A stretch of DNA of 64,000 nt from Homalodisca vitripennis (GCF_021130785.1 NW_025777462.1:29843-93842); one strand, 5' to 3'; shown: positions 23,561 through 37,847, numbered from the stretch's first letter. The notes: generated by a model not told the origin, from the letters alone. Numbers and translations: made by a program.

Positions 23561-26000
23561 TGGTTTTGTTATTGCAGTTTTCCTAAAAAGTAATTGTAGC
23601 ACTACAACAATAAATAAGGTCAATTTAAGTAGATATTGTTTGGGTTTTTATTTCCGGTAGTCTGTATATGTGATATATTTCATTCAATTAATATTAATGA
23701 TAGGTAAAAAATATCCTATCATGAAAGACGTTTTCGTGAAAGGACAATAAAGCTTTTCATAAAACCGATAACTGTCTACAATTGAAATTAAACACCCTGG
23801 TGACATATTATGTAACAATGTTATAAAACCTGCATAAATGGGCAAATTAGTGATTGTTTTTACACATGGTCCACTAAAATAGTGGGTTTCCTTGATATTT
23901 AAATATGCCATTTTTAACAGTAATGTAAGGATACCCTGGGAAATAAACCCTAACATGCATCAACAATATAATCTTTCACCCTTACTACAATCCGAAAAAC
24001 AAAAATGCTTTAAAACACAGACAATAATAACGATTATGTTCGAAAACTACGTGAACCTAATAGAAATTTCAGGAAATAGATAATTAGTAGGTAGGGTTTC
24101 CTTAAGAGCCGTAACAGGCTTCTCAGTTCTACGCATGTACAAATATGTCCTTATCGAGACAAGATGACAAACTAAATTATGGTAAATATGTTAACATATG
24201 TAGCAAGGACTATATGGCAATTAAACGCTTTCTGACCAAAGTAGTATTCCGAAACCTATGTATTTGTTTGAGTAGAACCAGAAATAATCAAATACATGGA
24301 AAACATGATAAGAAATGTTGAACACAGATCCTTTTAACCATAAACATGAATTAATATGTACCTGATGTAAGTTATTTTATGTTTGTAGAATTCCATAGAG
24401 CTCCATCATAATTAATTATAACTGTTCTCGATAAGTATTATAAGGACTTTTATATTTCATATCGGATGAAAAGCTGAGGGTAACAGCTAGTTAAAAATTA
24501 AAAGTATTTAAACTCTTGTTAGCTGAAATGTGTACTATTATACTATCATCCAAGTTTATATGATTGAGTGATGGTATGTTAATGTATCCAACAGTTTTAT
24601 AAATTACTTAAAAGAACACTTTATAGAATAATTATGTTACACTTAAAAGAAATATTAAAACAAATATTTGTTACTTGTTTTTAAACGGAAATAAATCAAT
24701 AAATATAATCACTGTAAAATCTATTACAACATTTTTACATACTGAAATTATTAGCTAGACGTATTATAATTTTTAATTAGTTATTTAAAACATCCCTAAA
24801 TCCGGTTGTTTGAATATATTTTATGACATTTTATCGCCCCCTCCTATTTACATATGGATGATAAAACTCAATTGGTGCACCGAAAACCAATTATTTATTT
24901 ATATATGGGTTATCCCATGGATGTCCAAGATTGGTTAATCACTAAACGCAGATTTTGTGGAAGGGTGCATTTATAGGTAAAGTATACTACAGAAGATGAT
25001 CGTTATAGAAAATAAAGCACCCTTAGCGTCTAAGTGTGCGGTGGCTTGACCGCCGCAGTATTCATATGACCGGCCTCAGTCAGCTGGCTATATAGGATAA
25101 CCGATACGAATGTCATAGATCAGGACATTGTTGGTAGTTGTGGTGATCTGAACGAAGCGTCGTTAAGAAAGGAAGGAGAAGTAAATCACGCGGCCTATAT
25201 ATCTGCCACGTAGCAGTCAGGTAGCAATGACAACGTACTACTGTTGCTGGATAATTACCACTTTTTATTTTTTCATATTTTTAATCTTTCAATTTTTCTA
25301 TTCATCATTATTGTTATTTTTCAACATGTATTGCTAAATTGCATATAGTTAGGTTGATGGAAGTGGTTGTGTGGTTCTTTTGTTACCTGTGAAATATTTG
25401 AATTGTATACAAAATTTTGAATCTGTACGTTGGAACAAAGCAGGCATTCTGTTGTTCTAAGGTGACTTAAATGAGCTATAAAATATTTTACTTATAAAAT
25501 GTAATTAACAGAAATAAAGGTATGTGGTAATAGATAAAATAAATTAATCAATGATTAAAGATCGATTAATAGATCAGTCAGTATCACTTTGTATAATTTA
25601 TTCTTTATATAGCATCAATCAATGTCAGAAGGCCTTATCCAAATGAATGGGGCGAACAGTATATTGGATTTAATGAATTTTTTAGAAACAGTGTTTAATT
25701 CGTTACACATTCAATATAAACAATTATGTAAGTTATTAATTCTGACATCCCAATTTCAATTTTAAATTTATTAAACTTTTAAACATATAACTTGTGATAG
25801 ACCTATTAAAATGTTTTACTATTAACGATTATTTTGGTTACTAGTGGATAAAATTGCAATTATTAAATATAAAAATTTAAATAATATATCAATTAAAATT
25901 AAATGCTCAATACTTGAAAAAAAACGTTTTAAAACTATGGTTACTATGACATTTATAGTTGCTATGAAATTTCCAATTGTTAAGTTTATAAAGAGATACA
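23561..26000. other. Non-coding, nothing recognised
   Basis: AT-rich DNA with scattered short open frames lacking family motifs (for example 23684-23956 minus). A slightly GC-richer patch at 25020-25200 may be an old repeat but has no ends I can define. Confidence 0.5.
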
Positions 26001-26879
26001 AAGATACAGATTGTCACTGAAATAAAAAGGAAAGCATAATTTATAAGGGTCTTTCTTTATAATTTATTCAACTACAGACCTACATGTACTCCAGTGTTGG
26101 CAAGACACGTCTCTAACCACTGTCGTGCATCTTCCTTCCACTGAAGCTTGCAGCAAGTGTGCTGAATTGTTGTGCTAACACTCTGTTTTAGATATTTGGT
26201 ACTAGTTTTTAGCCTGGTTTTGAACTTTTCTTCTTGAAAATTTAAAAACGCGATAAAAAATAAATAAATTATTTGATTACAAAATATATTCCGGTATACC
26301 CACTCCAAGCCTGTGGCAGGTATACAACGGCTGTTAGAAAAATTTGATGCCAGCATCGGGGTATATTTTATAAATTATTAAATGAGTTATTAGATATATG
26401 CCTCATGAATTAAAACTTTTATGTCACAACACAACATATTTCAACACTGATAAATACATTTTAATAGTTTTCACATAATTTTAAATCCAAGATTAAGTTA
26501 GTTTATTAATAAACAAATTCCTAAAAATGTTTCAAAACCTCCTTAAAAAAGAATTTTTTTTTATTTGCTAGTGATACCCATTTGATTAATTGTTTGATTA
26601 CTAAGCAACAGACTAGACTTGGAATCTCAATAAGAGACATTTGTGTCAGGCTTTGTGTCCTCTATAATGGTGTCATATTTGTTACAGTGTTAGACGTAGT
26701 TTACATCGCTACACACAATTTTGGTTTAGCCACATAGTCATTTTGGTTTGTATAAATTTTGTCGCGTGTGAAACAACATTTAAAAGCGAATTTATATTGT
26801 GTAAGCACAAAAAATAGTTTTTATTAAAATGTTTTTTATAAAACGTATCACAGCTTGGTAATTTTGAACAGGTACAATC

Positions 26880-27480
26880 ATTATTTATAGCGCTTTGTGC
26901 TGCTTCAGCCAGCCTTTCGGTGATGTAATTGTTGTTCTTTTTTAGCTTTTAAACACCACCAATGAATCCTTACTGCAAGTTTTAATTTTTAACCTATCGC
27001 GGGTCTTACACGTATCACTACGTGGTTTCATAAATTTTGCTTTAGGAAAATCATTGCGAAAGACAGTAGCATAAAATTGGTAGGATACATTACTTCCTGG
27101 GTTCTTGTCTTTGATCGCCCTGTATAACCGTTAAGGTTTAGATCTTGACTTATGTGGTTCATTGTCATCTTCTTTTCTGTTATAGTGACTAGGCTCAGTA
27201 GGTATTGATTGTATGTGGTTCTTAACTACATTTTGATCAGCGAGGGTAAACTTAAAATGTTTTATACCTCCCCTCTTTTCTGATACAGAATTACATCCTA
27301 TTTTCTTATTTTTCACCAAAATTTGTATTCGCTTGGAGGACTTAACACCATAGATGGCCATAAAAATCTTTTTAAATACCTTAACATGTCCCCCGTTACC
27401 ATCAGGTACCATGAAGTTCACAGTACACTGTCTGAGGCTAAAGAGCCTGTGTTATACATACCATGACGTCTTCTTTGAAT
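26880..27480 (-). pseudogene. Fragment of an insect repetitive (probably transposon-derived) protein
   Basis: The minus-strand frame 27131-27421 reads VKVFKKIFMAIYGVKSSKRI, then KNHIQSIPTEPSHYNRKEDD. After a break the strand continues near 26940-27115 with VSYQFYATVFRNDFP and MKPRSDTCKTR. The order (K..F...GV.S.R..., HI.S.P...SHY.R, VSY..Y...F...F, PRSDTC..C) matches a dispersed protein family that I have seen in many insect genomes, presumed to come from a DNA transposon. The family name is not certain. The upstream and downstream halves are missing or decayed. Confidence 0.5.
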
Positions 27481-30460
27481 GGGAATCACCGTAAGCAGGC
27501 CAAGTAATTAGTTGTTTTTGGGCTGTCCCATCCAAACTTCAACTTATGGTCATCTGATAACTGACTGCAACTACAGGTATTCTTGCACTTGCAATGCTCC
27601 TGAAATTAAAAGTTTATTGATAGAAATTAGTTTTAGTTTATTATTATTAAACTTGGTTATTCGGTACACAAACCAAGTATTTGTACCAGATATAAACAAA
27701 AATAAGGAACAAGAGTAGATTACGTACACAGGTTTACTTAGGATATACAGGCCAACCTAGTAAGAAAACGCCGAGGCCTACTAGTTACAACCAGAAATAC
27801 AATGAATTCAAGCGGGTTAGACTGAGGGAAATTTTTGTTTAAAACTAGTATACCAGTATACGAGACAAAGAGTAGGTATGTACTAAATTGTATATTTGTA
27901 CTTATAAAATGTTTTATAACAATAAACAGAATAATAAAGTTAAGCATCACTTGGAATTAAACATAACCAAAATTACCTTTACATACTCAGGATCCTTGGC
28001 TAGAATATTTTTATATCCTTTCTTCTTTGTTCCGATTTTGTAGGCTTGGCCACTCCTCACGAAGTTTTCTTTGTGTTATTTTAAAAGAAGTTTTTGGTAC
28101 ATCATTTATTAACAGGAAAAGCTTTCATGGTATTATCCATTGTCTGATTGATACCGGTACAGAAAAAAAAACAGAGCATCTCTAGTGCAGGCTAGTGTCC
28201 AGTGGCAGCACTTAGCTCCAATGGACTGGGAGAGCCTGCTCAGTTACAACCAGCGCATTCTTCGAGCAAGAATATGAACTAACTAGAAAAGGAATTGGCA
28301 ATTAGATCTTTTAGATATGGATTCCCGTTGGCACATAAAAAAAATCACTTTAAACAAATTTGGCACTTAGCTCCTTTTGAAAAAAAAAATTCATATATAG
28401 ATCGTCATCTTAGACATTTTTTAGTTATATGGATAACGTGAAGGTTTGCCAATTTGGTTTAAACAATCTTCTAAGACTTTTTTAATATAACACTTAGCCT
28501 GGTAGCCCTAAAACCATCCGTTGGAAAGTTTTACATACGTTCTGTCAGTACCAATCAGCCTTATAAAGAACTTTAAAGTGGCTAATAATTGGTTTTTTTT
28601 GTTCTCTGACATATCTTCAACTATTATTTTTGTGCCTCACGGGCGTATAAAGTGTATTTAGCTCCGAAATAAGTAGTGAAATAACCTTATTTTTTTAATT
28701 ACTTTTAAACCGTCCCATTTCGACACTAGTCTAAATTACCGTGGCTGTCAATAAGTTTTTGCGGAAAAGTTCCTTAATAAAATTAAAAGCACACAGTTGA
28801 TGTGCTGAAATAGTAAATATTGCATCACTGCTCTTACAATATGTACCGTAAATGCATAGTTTTTATTAATTTAGTTTAATAAGTAATATAGTATTAGTAT
28901 ACCTCGTAATATATGGGTTCGTGTGATAAAAGGATGGTAAAAAATAAGCTTCAAACATTGAAACGTGGGTTGTTGTTAAAATAGTTTTAAAGATCGTTAA
29001 AAAATTTTTCTATTCATTTGACTAGCACAAATTATTAATAAGTAATGAGCTTAAAACTTTTAGAGGTGGTTGAAATATTTAAATGTATGGTTTATTTTGT
29101 CACGATTATTAGAGAAACGTTTTGAATAAATAAATCATTAGGCATAAAAGTATTAACAATCACAAATATTAGTCGGTAGTGCAAGTAATTTTAAGAATAA
29201 ATAGAGAATAGGAACGTACAAGAGCTGCATATTTATGTACTCCACTGGTACAAATTTCTGTATGGAGGAAGAATCTTAATACATGTTACGAGAAGAATTA
29301 TGATCTTATTGATATCAAACGTTTTCTGTGTTAAAAAGTCTGACAGAAAATTAGCTGTCATTCAACGCTATCTTCTAAGATTAAAAGATATAGAGACCTC
29401 AAAGATTACAACTTTCAATATACAGAAAAAATCCAATAAAACTAGTAATAAGTTTCTTGCGAATTAAACCCATTAATGTACAGGCATCCAATAAAGTTAG
29501 GTTGATTTATTATATTAATTTTATTAGCCATTCCATGTATTTATAAAAGGTAATCGATTTACGAGTACACGTGTGAAAATGTTCATTTAAATATTATATA
29601 CATGACATAATTTATTCAGTCTGAATAAACTCAGCATTGTATCTGCGTTAAAAGAAAATGTAATGAACCACCATCTTAAAAACAGAATGGACAAGGACTA
29701 GGTGGAGCTCATTAGCCACCATTCCAGACCCGCTGATTATCGCGGTGCTGTCAAAGTTCTCCCCTCATTATAACTATATGACTTCAAACGGGTCACCCTA
29801 AATTGTTGTTTGTAAATACCAAAGAAACTTGAAATAAGACGATAGTTGAAAAACCATTTGGATTTATACACTTTTGATGTTTATCTTGTAAACGGTCAAC
29901 CAATTTGTTGCAATGGCGCTTACTTTTAATTTCATTATATTAATTACGATTATAGTTTTTCTTCCTCGTGTCATATCACTATTACAATGATAATTTATAA
30001 ATATATGTTAACTATAATGAAAGTTAAAATACTTGAAATATAAACAATCAGTACAGTTGGTCCATACACTTGTTGATTAATCCCAGCGCATTACACAATA
30101 TACCCATTTAATAGATTTACGTGCATTATACGTCTCAGGTATTACGAAACATGTATACCCAGTGTAATCTAAATCTAAATTTCAACGTATTGTAAACAGC
30201 TGTGATTTTCTTAGATAACTAACCGCTAAAGCTATAAACTTCACAGTCTTAATTAATTTTAGATTTTCCTGGATTCTTACTTTTCTTCAATTTATTGTCT
30301 CTCTGAACCAATGTGATTCCTCATAATAAAATTGGAGAACAAGCATATCTTTATGGACGTTGTAGTTTTGTAAAACCATGCAGTTTAGACTGCATATTTG
30401 ACATAATGCTCATATAGTTTTAAAAATTTACATCTAGATTTATATTTTTATCTTTCTTGT
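27481..30460. other. Non-coding, nothing firmly recognised
   Basis: AT-rich sequence with short open frames on both strands (27512-27718 plus, 27738-27950 minus) without motifs. The GC-richer patches near 28170-28290 and 29690-29790 could be repeat fragments. Confidence 0.45.
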
Positions 30461-30463
30461 CTT

Positions 30464-31665
30464 TAGTTGGCAAAATGTTTACTAATATGCTTCGTTGCAC
30501 TAACATTTCATACAAGCTACAATATCCCATTAGCAATCAGCATCATAATGCTTGGTTTCATAGCAAGATTCTCCAGAGGCATCGACAACCGTTTCTGCTC
30601 TTCGCTCTCTGTATTGTTCCCTTGTAAGACAGCTTGTGGAATATGCAAGTCCCGTGTGGTCGCCTTACACTGTTGGCAATATGACGAGACTGGAGGCTCT
30701 ACAAAGGCGTTTTCTTCGCTTGGTTGGTGTCCGGCTGGGTTTTGCCTATCTTGATGTGCCTGTGGAGGAACTGTCCAGCAATCTGAACTTGTCACCTCTT
30801 GCCCTGCGAAGTGACGTGGCTGATGTTGTTCTTCTCTGGAAGATAGTGAATGGTCACATGAACTGTCCAGATCTCCTAGCTGAAATCGACCTCAGAGTTC
30901 CTGCAAACAAAAGATCTCGAGATCTACTGGGTCGATGATACCACTCAACCAACTTCGACTTCAACAGTCCTTTCGCAAGGTTTATTCGCCTGCGAAATCA
31001 AGTTGCGTCTGAGTGCGACCTGTTCTTCGATGGACTTCACCAGGTTCGTCGGCAGGCCTCCTCTCTTCTTCTTTCTGTGAAAGACTAGAAATTAAGACCT
31101 AGTTAGCCTTAAGCTGTGTTAAGTGCATGTTCATTGCATTATATGTTGTATTTATTGAATTTCTACTGTTATTTGTTAAATATTATATATTATATTTTAA
31201 TATATTAGCACTATTTATTTATTTATGTTTGCTCTTATCAATCTTATACTTTCGTTAGCTAGTTGATTGCTTGTACCTGTTTGCACAAAAATTTTTTATA
31301 AATGTTTTTTCTTTTACGTAATTATTTATTATTCTAAATTTGTTGATATCTACCTATACTTTAGTTGTTTTTTATTGTTTTTTTATGTAAATTACAATTT
31401 TATTTAAATCAATTTTCTGAGTTGTTTCCATACTTCAGTAATTATTGTTGTTTGTTAATATTTATTTTTATGTTTTTGGATATTTATAAATTGTTATATT
31501 CTTTGGATACTTATTATTTATTATAAAATTTTTGTATACCTATTTTGTTACTTTATGTAGATTTTTCATCTGATTGTATTAATTTTATTTTCCGCTGTAT
31601 TCTATCATCTATGCTTGTCTTTGTAAATTGGCTGCTGCCGTTGGAAATAAAATAAAATAATAAAA
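30464..31665 (+). mobile_element. LINE 3' end with reverse-transcriptase C-terminus
   Basis: The open frame 30636-30938 reads MEYASPVWSPYTVGNMTRLE, then ALQRRFLRLVG ... LSSNLNLSPLALRSDVADVV and LWKIVNGHM. This is the typical C-terminal domain of non-LTR retrotransposon ORF2 (Y.SPVW.P......LE..QRRF). After one frame change near 30935 it continues FIRLRNQVASECDLFFD and stops at 31087-31089. A ~0.55-kb T-rich 3' tail ends in a degenerate AATAAAATAAAATAATAAA repeat near 31646-31665. It is a 5'-truncated copy. Confidence 0.8.
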
Positions 31666-32529
31666 CCAACATAGTGATAAGAGGTCAGACACAGATTTTA
31701 AAGTGTTATTCGGTATTAAACTATACGGTTTTTGTGATGATTTTAACCTGCGAGGTTAGTAAACAATATTTTCATGGCTGTTGTGTTAAGGAAGTTTTGG
31801 AACTCACAATTCTGAAGTTCAATTTTACATGAAGCTGTAAGATAACAATAGTATTGAAACAAGGGCATATTGCATTAAAACATTTTTTATTTAACCATAC
31901 TGCATGTAACTTTGAAAACATTGATCTTTCAAACTAATTTATTAATTTTCACAATCTATTCATTTGAAATTGTAATATTATAATGGTGTCATAGCAGTGC
32001 AATCCCAAGTAAAAACTAAATTATCAAATCTTAAATTAGAAATTTTAGGCACTATGCACAAAATATGTATGCCTTTCCTAACTTCTCACTAAAAAATATT
32101 GTGTTTAAAAAATAAATTAAATAAGTCTAAAAAATAATAAAACTGTATATTTTAATTTTTGTAGGAAAGAAGTTGTTAATACTGAAATTGAGTTGGTATT
32201 ATTAGTTCTCTGAGCATAGTTAAGATGTATTTTCAACTAAATATTTTGCATCTTTCTGCGCATAGAGAAAAAGTCTTTAATATTGATTAATTTAAATTAA
32301 GCTGCTTTCGATACGTCAGTTCAGACAGAAGGATTGTGACTTGCCAACAACGCTCCTCTAAGCTCTATTTACCAGTCTGAAATGTTGCAGAAAATATAAA
32401 TTACAATCTGGAGCTTCCATCACAAGGATTTCAGACCGCTCCTCTGGCGGCTTTGGAAAAAAAATCAGCCTCGAATAATTTTCTATTACTATTTAATTTT
32501 TTCTATGATTAGAGGCCGTAAAAAGGGAT
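31666..32529. other. Non-coding, nothing recognised
   Basis: AT-rich DNA. A ~45-bp stretch near 32397-32440 (AATTACAATCTGG...) is related in inverted orientation to 36612-36652, which suggests an old dispersed repeat. Confidence 0.45.
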
Positions 32530-34350
32530 ACAGTTTGTTTATTAATTTCTTGTAGATCAATTGAGGTTATATCTGCACGAACAGAAACAGACAACAAATA
32601 CATAATTTTAACTTTTATATTAACTAATTAATTGATGTCAGTTATGCTATGTACAAAGATATTTATTTTTCAAACAAATAAAAAAGCAGTAGAAACATAT
32701 TATTGTACCAACTTACACTAAAAATATAACATTTTATAAAAACTATACATACATAATCTGTAAATATACAGAGATATAATATATTTAAATTTAACTGGTT
32801 GAGCGTATAATCAATTGCTTATCCTAAAAAAACATAATTTAAATAAAACCTATCACATTTAATAATAATTATTACTTAATACAAGTATTGTGTATTAGAA
32901 AACGAATGGAAACTTAGTAAAAATAAAGAGTGATGCTGAGAACACAATGTAAAATATATATTAGAAGATATTTGTGTATTATTTATAATCGTGAACTATT
33001 TAGGAGTAATAATAAATTATAACATTTAATTGACAAAAATAAAATATGTAGTAGTAGATATAAGTTAATTGATGAGCAACCGATAGCCCATTGGTAAAAA
33101 AATTCTTTATAGCATCAGCAGACCGTATCTAAATTATTGGAGTATTATTATAGTACAATGGATTCGGTGGATTTGGAAGAAAACTGTTTTATTCGTGTGT
33201 GGCTGATAATCTACATATATAAAATGAGAACAAATTTTTGTATTTTGTAATTATAAAATCTATATGTCAGTTGATATTAATTCAATTTTAGAACAAAAAT
33301 GCTGTGATAGTACAAAACAATTGCGATATTTTTTAATTCAATTCGGTTTGCGAGTAAAACTATTAGAAACCTATAAGTGTATATATGAAACAAAGTTAAA
33401 TGATGGTTTATAGCATATAAATTCCGTTAATTTTGTAATACTGGAAAAGTTAACCTATTATATTTTATAACATTTGTTGTTAATTCATATAGAGTAACAA
33501 TCTGGAAAAGTTTTCGGACAGTGATATGGGCTTTAAATGGCAAAATAAATGTATGAACAATCGTAAGTCTTCCTTAAAATTATAAATTTAATACGATTAA
33601 ACTGCCATAACTATGATTACAAGGCAGGAAAGAAAAAAACCACGAGGGTTTTTACGGTTTTATTGAAGGACTTATTAAGAATACCTGTATATGATATTAA
33701 AAATGAAGTAAGTTATGTTATTTAATAACTCCTCTTTCCGTCATAATATACGTTCTTTCACTAACCCGTAAGTAATCATTTTAAATACATTTTGTAGACC
33801 TTACATGTAAATCACGTAAAAGTTTTTTCAATGAAAGCTATTAAGGAAAAATCTATTGTGTATTACTTAAATACAAATTGCACAATTTAACACAATACAA
33901 TTACGTATTTTTTTACATCTACAGACCTATATATATATATATATATATAGTGTTATAATTATTGTATATATATATATATATATACATAATATAAAAGTTA
34001 AAATTATGTATTTGTTGTCTGTTTCTGTTCGTGCAGATATAACCTCAATTGATCTACAAGAAATTAATAACAAACTGTAACACGTAAAAGTTTTTTCAAT
34101 GAAAGCTATTAAGGAAAAATCTATTGTGTATTACTTAAAATACAAATTGGCACAATTTAACACAATACAATTACGTATTTTTTTACATCTACAGACCTAT
34201 ATATATATATATATATATAGTGTTATAATTATTGTATATATATATATATATATACATAATATAAAAGTTTAAAATTATGTATTTGTTGTCTGTTTCTGTT
34301 CGTGCAGATATAACATCAATTGATCTACAAGAAATTAATAACAAACTGTA
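32530..34350. mobile_element. Non-autonomous element with ~90-bp terminal inverted repeats and duplicated right end
   Basis: The left arm 32530-32620 (CAGTTTGTTTATTAATTTC...) is the near-exact inverse of 33989-34078 and again of about 34257-34349. About 1.37 kb lies between the arms, without a coding frame. The right end, a 268-bp block starting CACGTAAAAG at 33813, is repeated in tandem at 34081-34350. The sequence fits a MITE-like or deleted DNA transposon. The superfamily is unknown because no clear target duplication was found. Confidence 0.65.
33813..34350. repeat. Two tandem 268-bp units
   Basis: CACGTAAAAGTTTTTTCAATG starts both units (33813 and 34081). They are almost identical, including an internal pair of TA runs (33930-33949 and 33965-33985, mirrored in the second unit). 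The second copy has a few single-base insertions. Confidence 0.9.
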
Positions 34351-34464
34351 TATGTATAAAGTAAGCGCGTGTGAACTTTGGTATTTTTTTATATTGTGGT
34401 TTTAAAAAATTGAAAAAGAGGTTCCAGAACAATTGACACCCTGTATATATATATATATATATAA

Positions 34465-34510
<46 letters not shown>

Positions 34511-35471
34511 GACAATCCTGAAATCAGTCATGTAATTTGATTGATGGTTTAAATAATATAAGGTTTTAACTGAATTTTTTGTGTCGACTGGTAAAGATTG
34601 TATTACGCAATTATTTAGAATTATATAATGTGTCTTTTCATGCGAGTTTTGCGGTGGTTGTCGGAAATCTGTGGTGTATAAAACTTGTAATGCGTAAGAT
34701 AATGAGAAGATGAATAGATGTGGAACTTTGTAAAATAATTGTATTAGCCAACATTAATGTACTAGTCACCTATGTAAAAAACAAAAACATCATTCAAAAG
34801 TTTTAGATTTATTCATATATAGGCCTATCATAAGCGGTTTTCCCAAAATATTTACCGATATCCTTTGTTCTTAAAGATGAATCAGGGTATTATAAAGCGT
34901 ATCAGACCTCTAATATCTGACTCCTTATAGTTTAAAAACTCTATACTATAAATGCTACAAACAAGTGAAGAAAACTTGGATATATCTGATATAGTTATAC
35001 ATTTTGACTGTATTTATGGTAATAAAAGCTCTTTGACTTTAGGCTTGGTTTTCGTATTAAAACTACGAGTATTTTAAATACAGCTATTTTAGGATTTAAG
35101 AATATAGCAAGATTATATGCAAAGTTCCGTGAATGTAGCTCAAATGTTTCCTGATATATCGAGTGAAGGCAAAACAAACAATCAGTCTATGAGTTATACA
35201 AGCAGATGATGAAAATTTCTTAGAACCCTTAGTGACAACAAATATACAAAATAATATCAAGTTGTAACTTTACAAGCAGTTTCCAGTAACGAATGACAAC
35301 AAATTTCGTAAGCTTTACACGTGTATGAGAGCACTTCTCCTGTGAATGAATTATATTTCTAACGCCAATGTTTGGTTTTCTCGTTGCCACGATGAAGAAC
35401 ATCTGTATTGGTATATTTGTATTGTATTGTATTGGTATGTCACAAAACGGACTTCAAAAGTGGATTCATTC
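34351..35471. other. Non-coding with a TA microsatellite
   Basis: A (TA)n tract at 34443-34508 is interrupted once. The rest is AT-rich non-coding DNA with a motif-free minus-strand open frame at 34995-35177. Confidence 0.5.
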
Positions 35472-36284
35472 AGTAGTTTATAGCTATTTGAATTTTAAAA
35501 CAATTAAACAATTTAAATTATTAAGTAATTACAAGTAAACACCAATTTTTAAGTACCTGTGGTCAAAGTAAGTGTTCGAAATGTTTCCCCTCCCATCGTC
35601 TGGCAATGTCCTAGGTGGTTGTAAAAGCCATCCACTGCATTTTGAAGGTAGTCACGAGGAATATCTTGAGCTTTCTTGGACTATGAGATATTTAGGTGCG
35701 CCAAATCTCGAGGCTTAGTACGATAAACTTTATCTTTGAGGTATCCCCAAAGAAAAAATTTCAGCGGAGATAAATCAGGGAAACGAGCATGCCACTCTAC
35801 TGCACCATGTCTTCCAATCCATCTGCGAAGGAATATTGTATCCAAGTATTCTCTAACAAGGAGAGCAAAGTGTGGTGGCGCGCCATCTTGTTTGGAAATA
35901 AATTCTTTGAAATTGTCGAACAAGAGCAGCTTGTAGTGCAGGAATTATCTCATTTTGGAACATTGCTAGATACAAGTCACCATTTAAATTACCATTGATA
36001 AATAATGGGCCCATAATTTGATTTCCTCTAATACCTGCCCAAACGTTAAGTTTCTGTGGATGCTGTGTATGACTCTATCTGCCACTTTTCACATTCTAAC
36101 AGTAGTTGTGTTATTGGTAATAATTATAGATTCCTGGCTTCGATTATTACATTGTCAGATGATGGGAGGGGGAACATTTTGAACACTTACTTTGATCACA
36201 GGTACTTAAAAATTGGTGTTTACTTGTAATACTTAATAATTTACATTGTTCAATTGTTTTAAAATTCAAATAGCTATAACTACT
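35472..36284 (-). mobile_element. Deleted mariner-like element with ~140-bp terminal inverted repeats
   Basis: The left end 35472 to about 35612 (AGTAGTTTATAGCTATTTG ... CCTCCCATCGTCTGGCAATG) is the near inverse of about 36145-36284. Between them a minus-strand frame (35681-35923) keeps the transposase C-terminal part: FISKQDGAPPHFALLVREYL, then WIGRHGAVEWHARFPDLSPL, FFLWGYLKDKVY. The QDGAPPH and W..RSPDL.P.D.F.WG..K boxes are those of Tc1/mariner-superfamily transposases. The N-terminal half is absent, so it is a non-autonomous internal-deletion copy. Confidence 0.8.
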
Positions 36285-37763
36285 AATATATATAGTAGGG
36301 TATTATTTTATTTATTCACTGTTTATTTACTTTCGTTTGTACTGTTTTATTTTATATTTTTATGTCTTATACAATTTTTCCATCTGAAGACGGTTTTCAC
36401 CAAAATATAGTGCCAATGTTTTTAAAAACACTTTGTTTTAATTGTACAGTAATTTACTAAAAATAATATATATATATATGTGTGTTAAAAATTTTTATAT
36501 CGAAAGTTTTTCAAGTTTATAGGCTTCAGAATTCTGTAGGACAGCCACTTGCTATAAGCCACAGAAGCACTAACGGGATCAAGTCGGGATGGGTTTAGTA
36601 GACAAAGGGTTTAAATCTCCTGTGATGAAAACCGCCAGATTGTAATTTCTATTATATATAACAGCGAAGACTGCTAAATAGAGGATTGGAGGGGAGTTTA
36701 TGGCAGGCCACGATCCTTACTTAATCGTCTGCCTTAATCTAAGTTTCTTACCATACCTTATTTAAATTTACTATCACAACTTTTATATATTCCAGCTCCG
36801 TTAGCTAAACGACCAAGATCAAAATATCCATTGTACATATATAGCAGTTGCTGTTGTTTTGAAGAAAAAAAACAAAATTTAAATACAATAGATGTTTCCT
36901 CTATATAAAACATGTATTTTAATCTTCTTTCGTTTTTTATTTACACAAGTTTCCATACAGTAAAAGTTTGACTGTAACAATAAAACTATTTGTTTAAATA
37001 TTTATAATGTATATTCACTTTTTTCTATTGAGCGAATCATATTTAATTTACTAAAAGTCATTAAAATTAATACTCGTTTAGGCATATATTCTGTAAAGCA
37101 TAATGCATTCGTTAATTGCAAGAACAATGTTTATACTAAGGGGTGGTTAGGTTTGTATGGACACACGATATGATTTACATTTACTAATCTTAACATAAAA
37201 AAATGGGCATGGACTGCAAGGTGCATGCTAAAATATCTTTATTCCCATAATGAAAGGAAATGTGATATAAACAGTTTTTAATTTTTAAGGATGCGTTAAG
37301 TATGCTACTGTATATTAAAGAAAAATCCACGCTGTTATTCAGTGCGTCTTTAAAAATACAAACAGATAATATGAATTATTTTGCTCACTTAGCATTGTTT
37401 TATAAAGTTTCAGTACTAAACATGTTTAATATAACTATAAATATTTAAACATCTTCAACATAAGAAATTTATTTTTGGTAAAAAATATCTGACCAAAGGT
37501 AGATTTTTTGAATAAATCATTTAGTAGGCCTACACTATAGTAAAATAATTCATTATCTCACACGTTTCTCTAACCTAAGGAGTTTTGTTCAGGAATTGTT
37601 ATATACTACTCTATCATATGTAATTAGTATGATTAATTATATTATTATAAATTCTTCTAATAATAAAAGCTAGAAAATTGGGGACTAAATAAATTAATAT
37701 AAACTACTATTTTTATTATAAGAAATGGCCTGTAACATTACGTTTATGTTCCTTAAAACTAAC
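36285..37763. other. Non-coding, nothing recognised
   Basis: AT-rich stretch with stops in all frames. It ends at a CA/TA microsatellite. Confidence 0.5.
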
Positions 37764-37847
37764 AAACACACACACACACACACACAAAATATATATATGT
37801 ATATATATATATATATATATATTAATATATATATATATATATATATA
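37764..37847. repeat. (CA)n-(TA)n microsatellite
   Basis: About 21 bp of CA followed by about 55 bp of TA with short interruptions, directly preceding the first tRNA-like satellite unit. Confidence 0.9.

Noticed and set aside
36612..36652. Inverted match to 32397-32440
   Set aside because: Too short and diverged to define an element; mentioned only as an old dispersed repeat.
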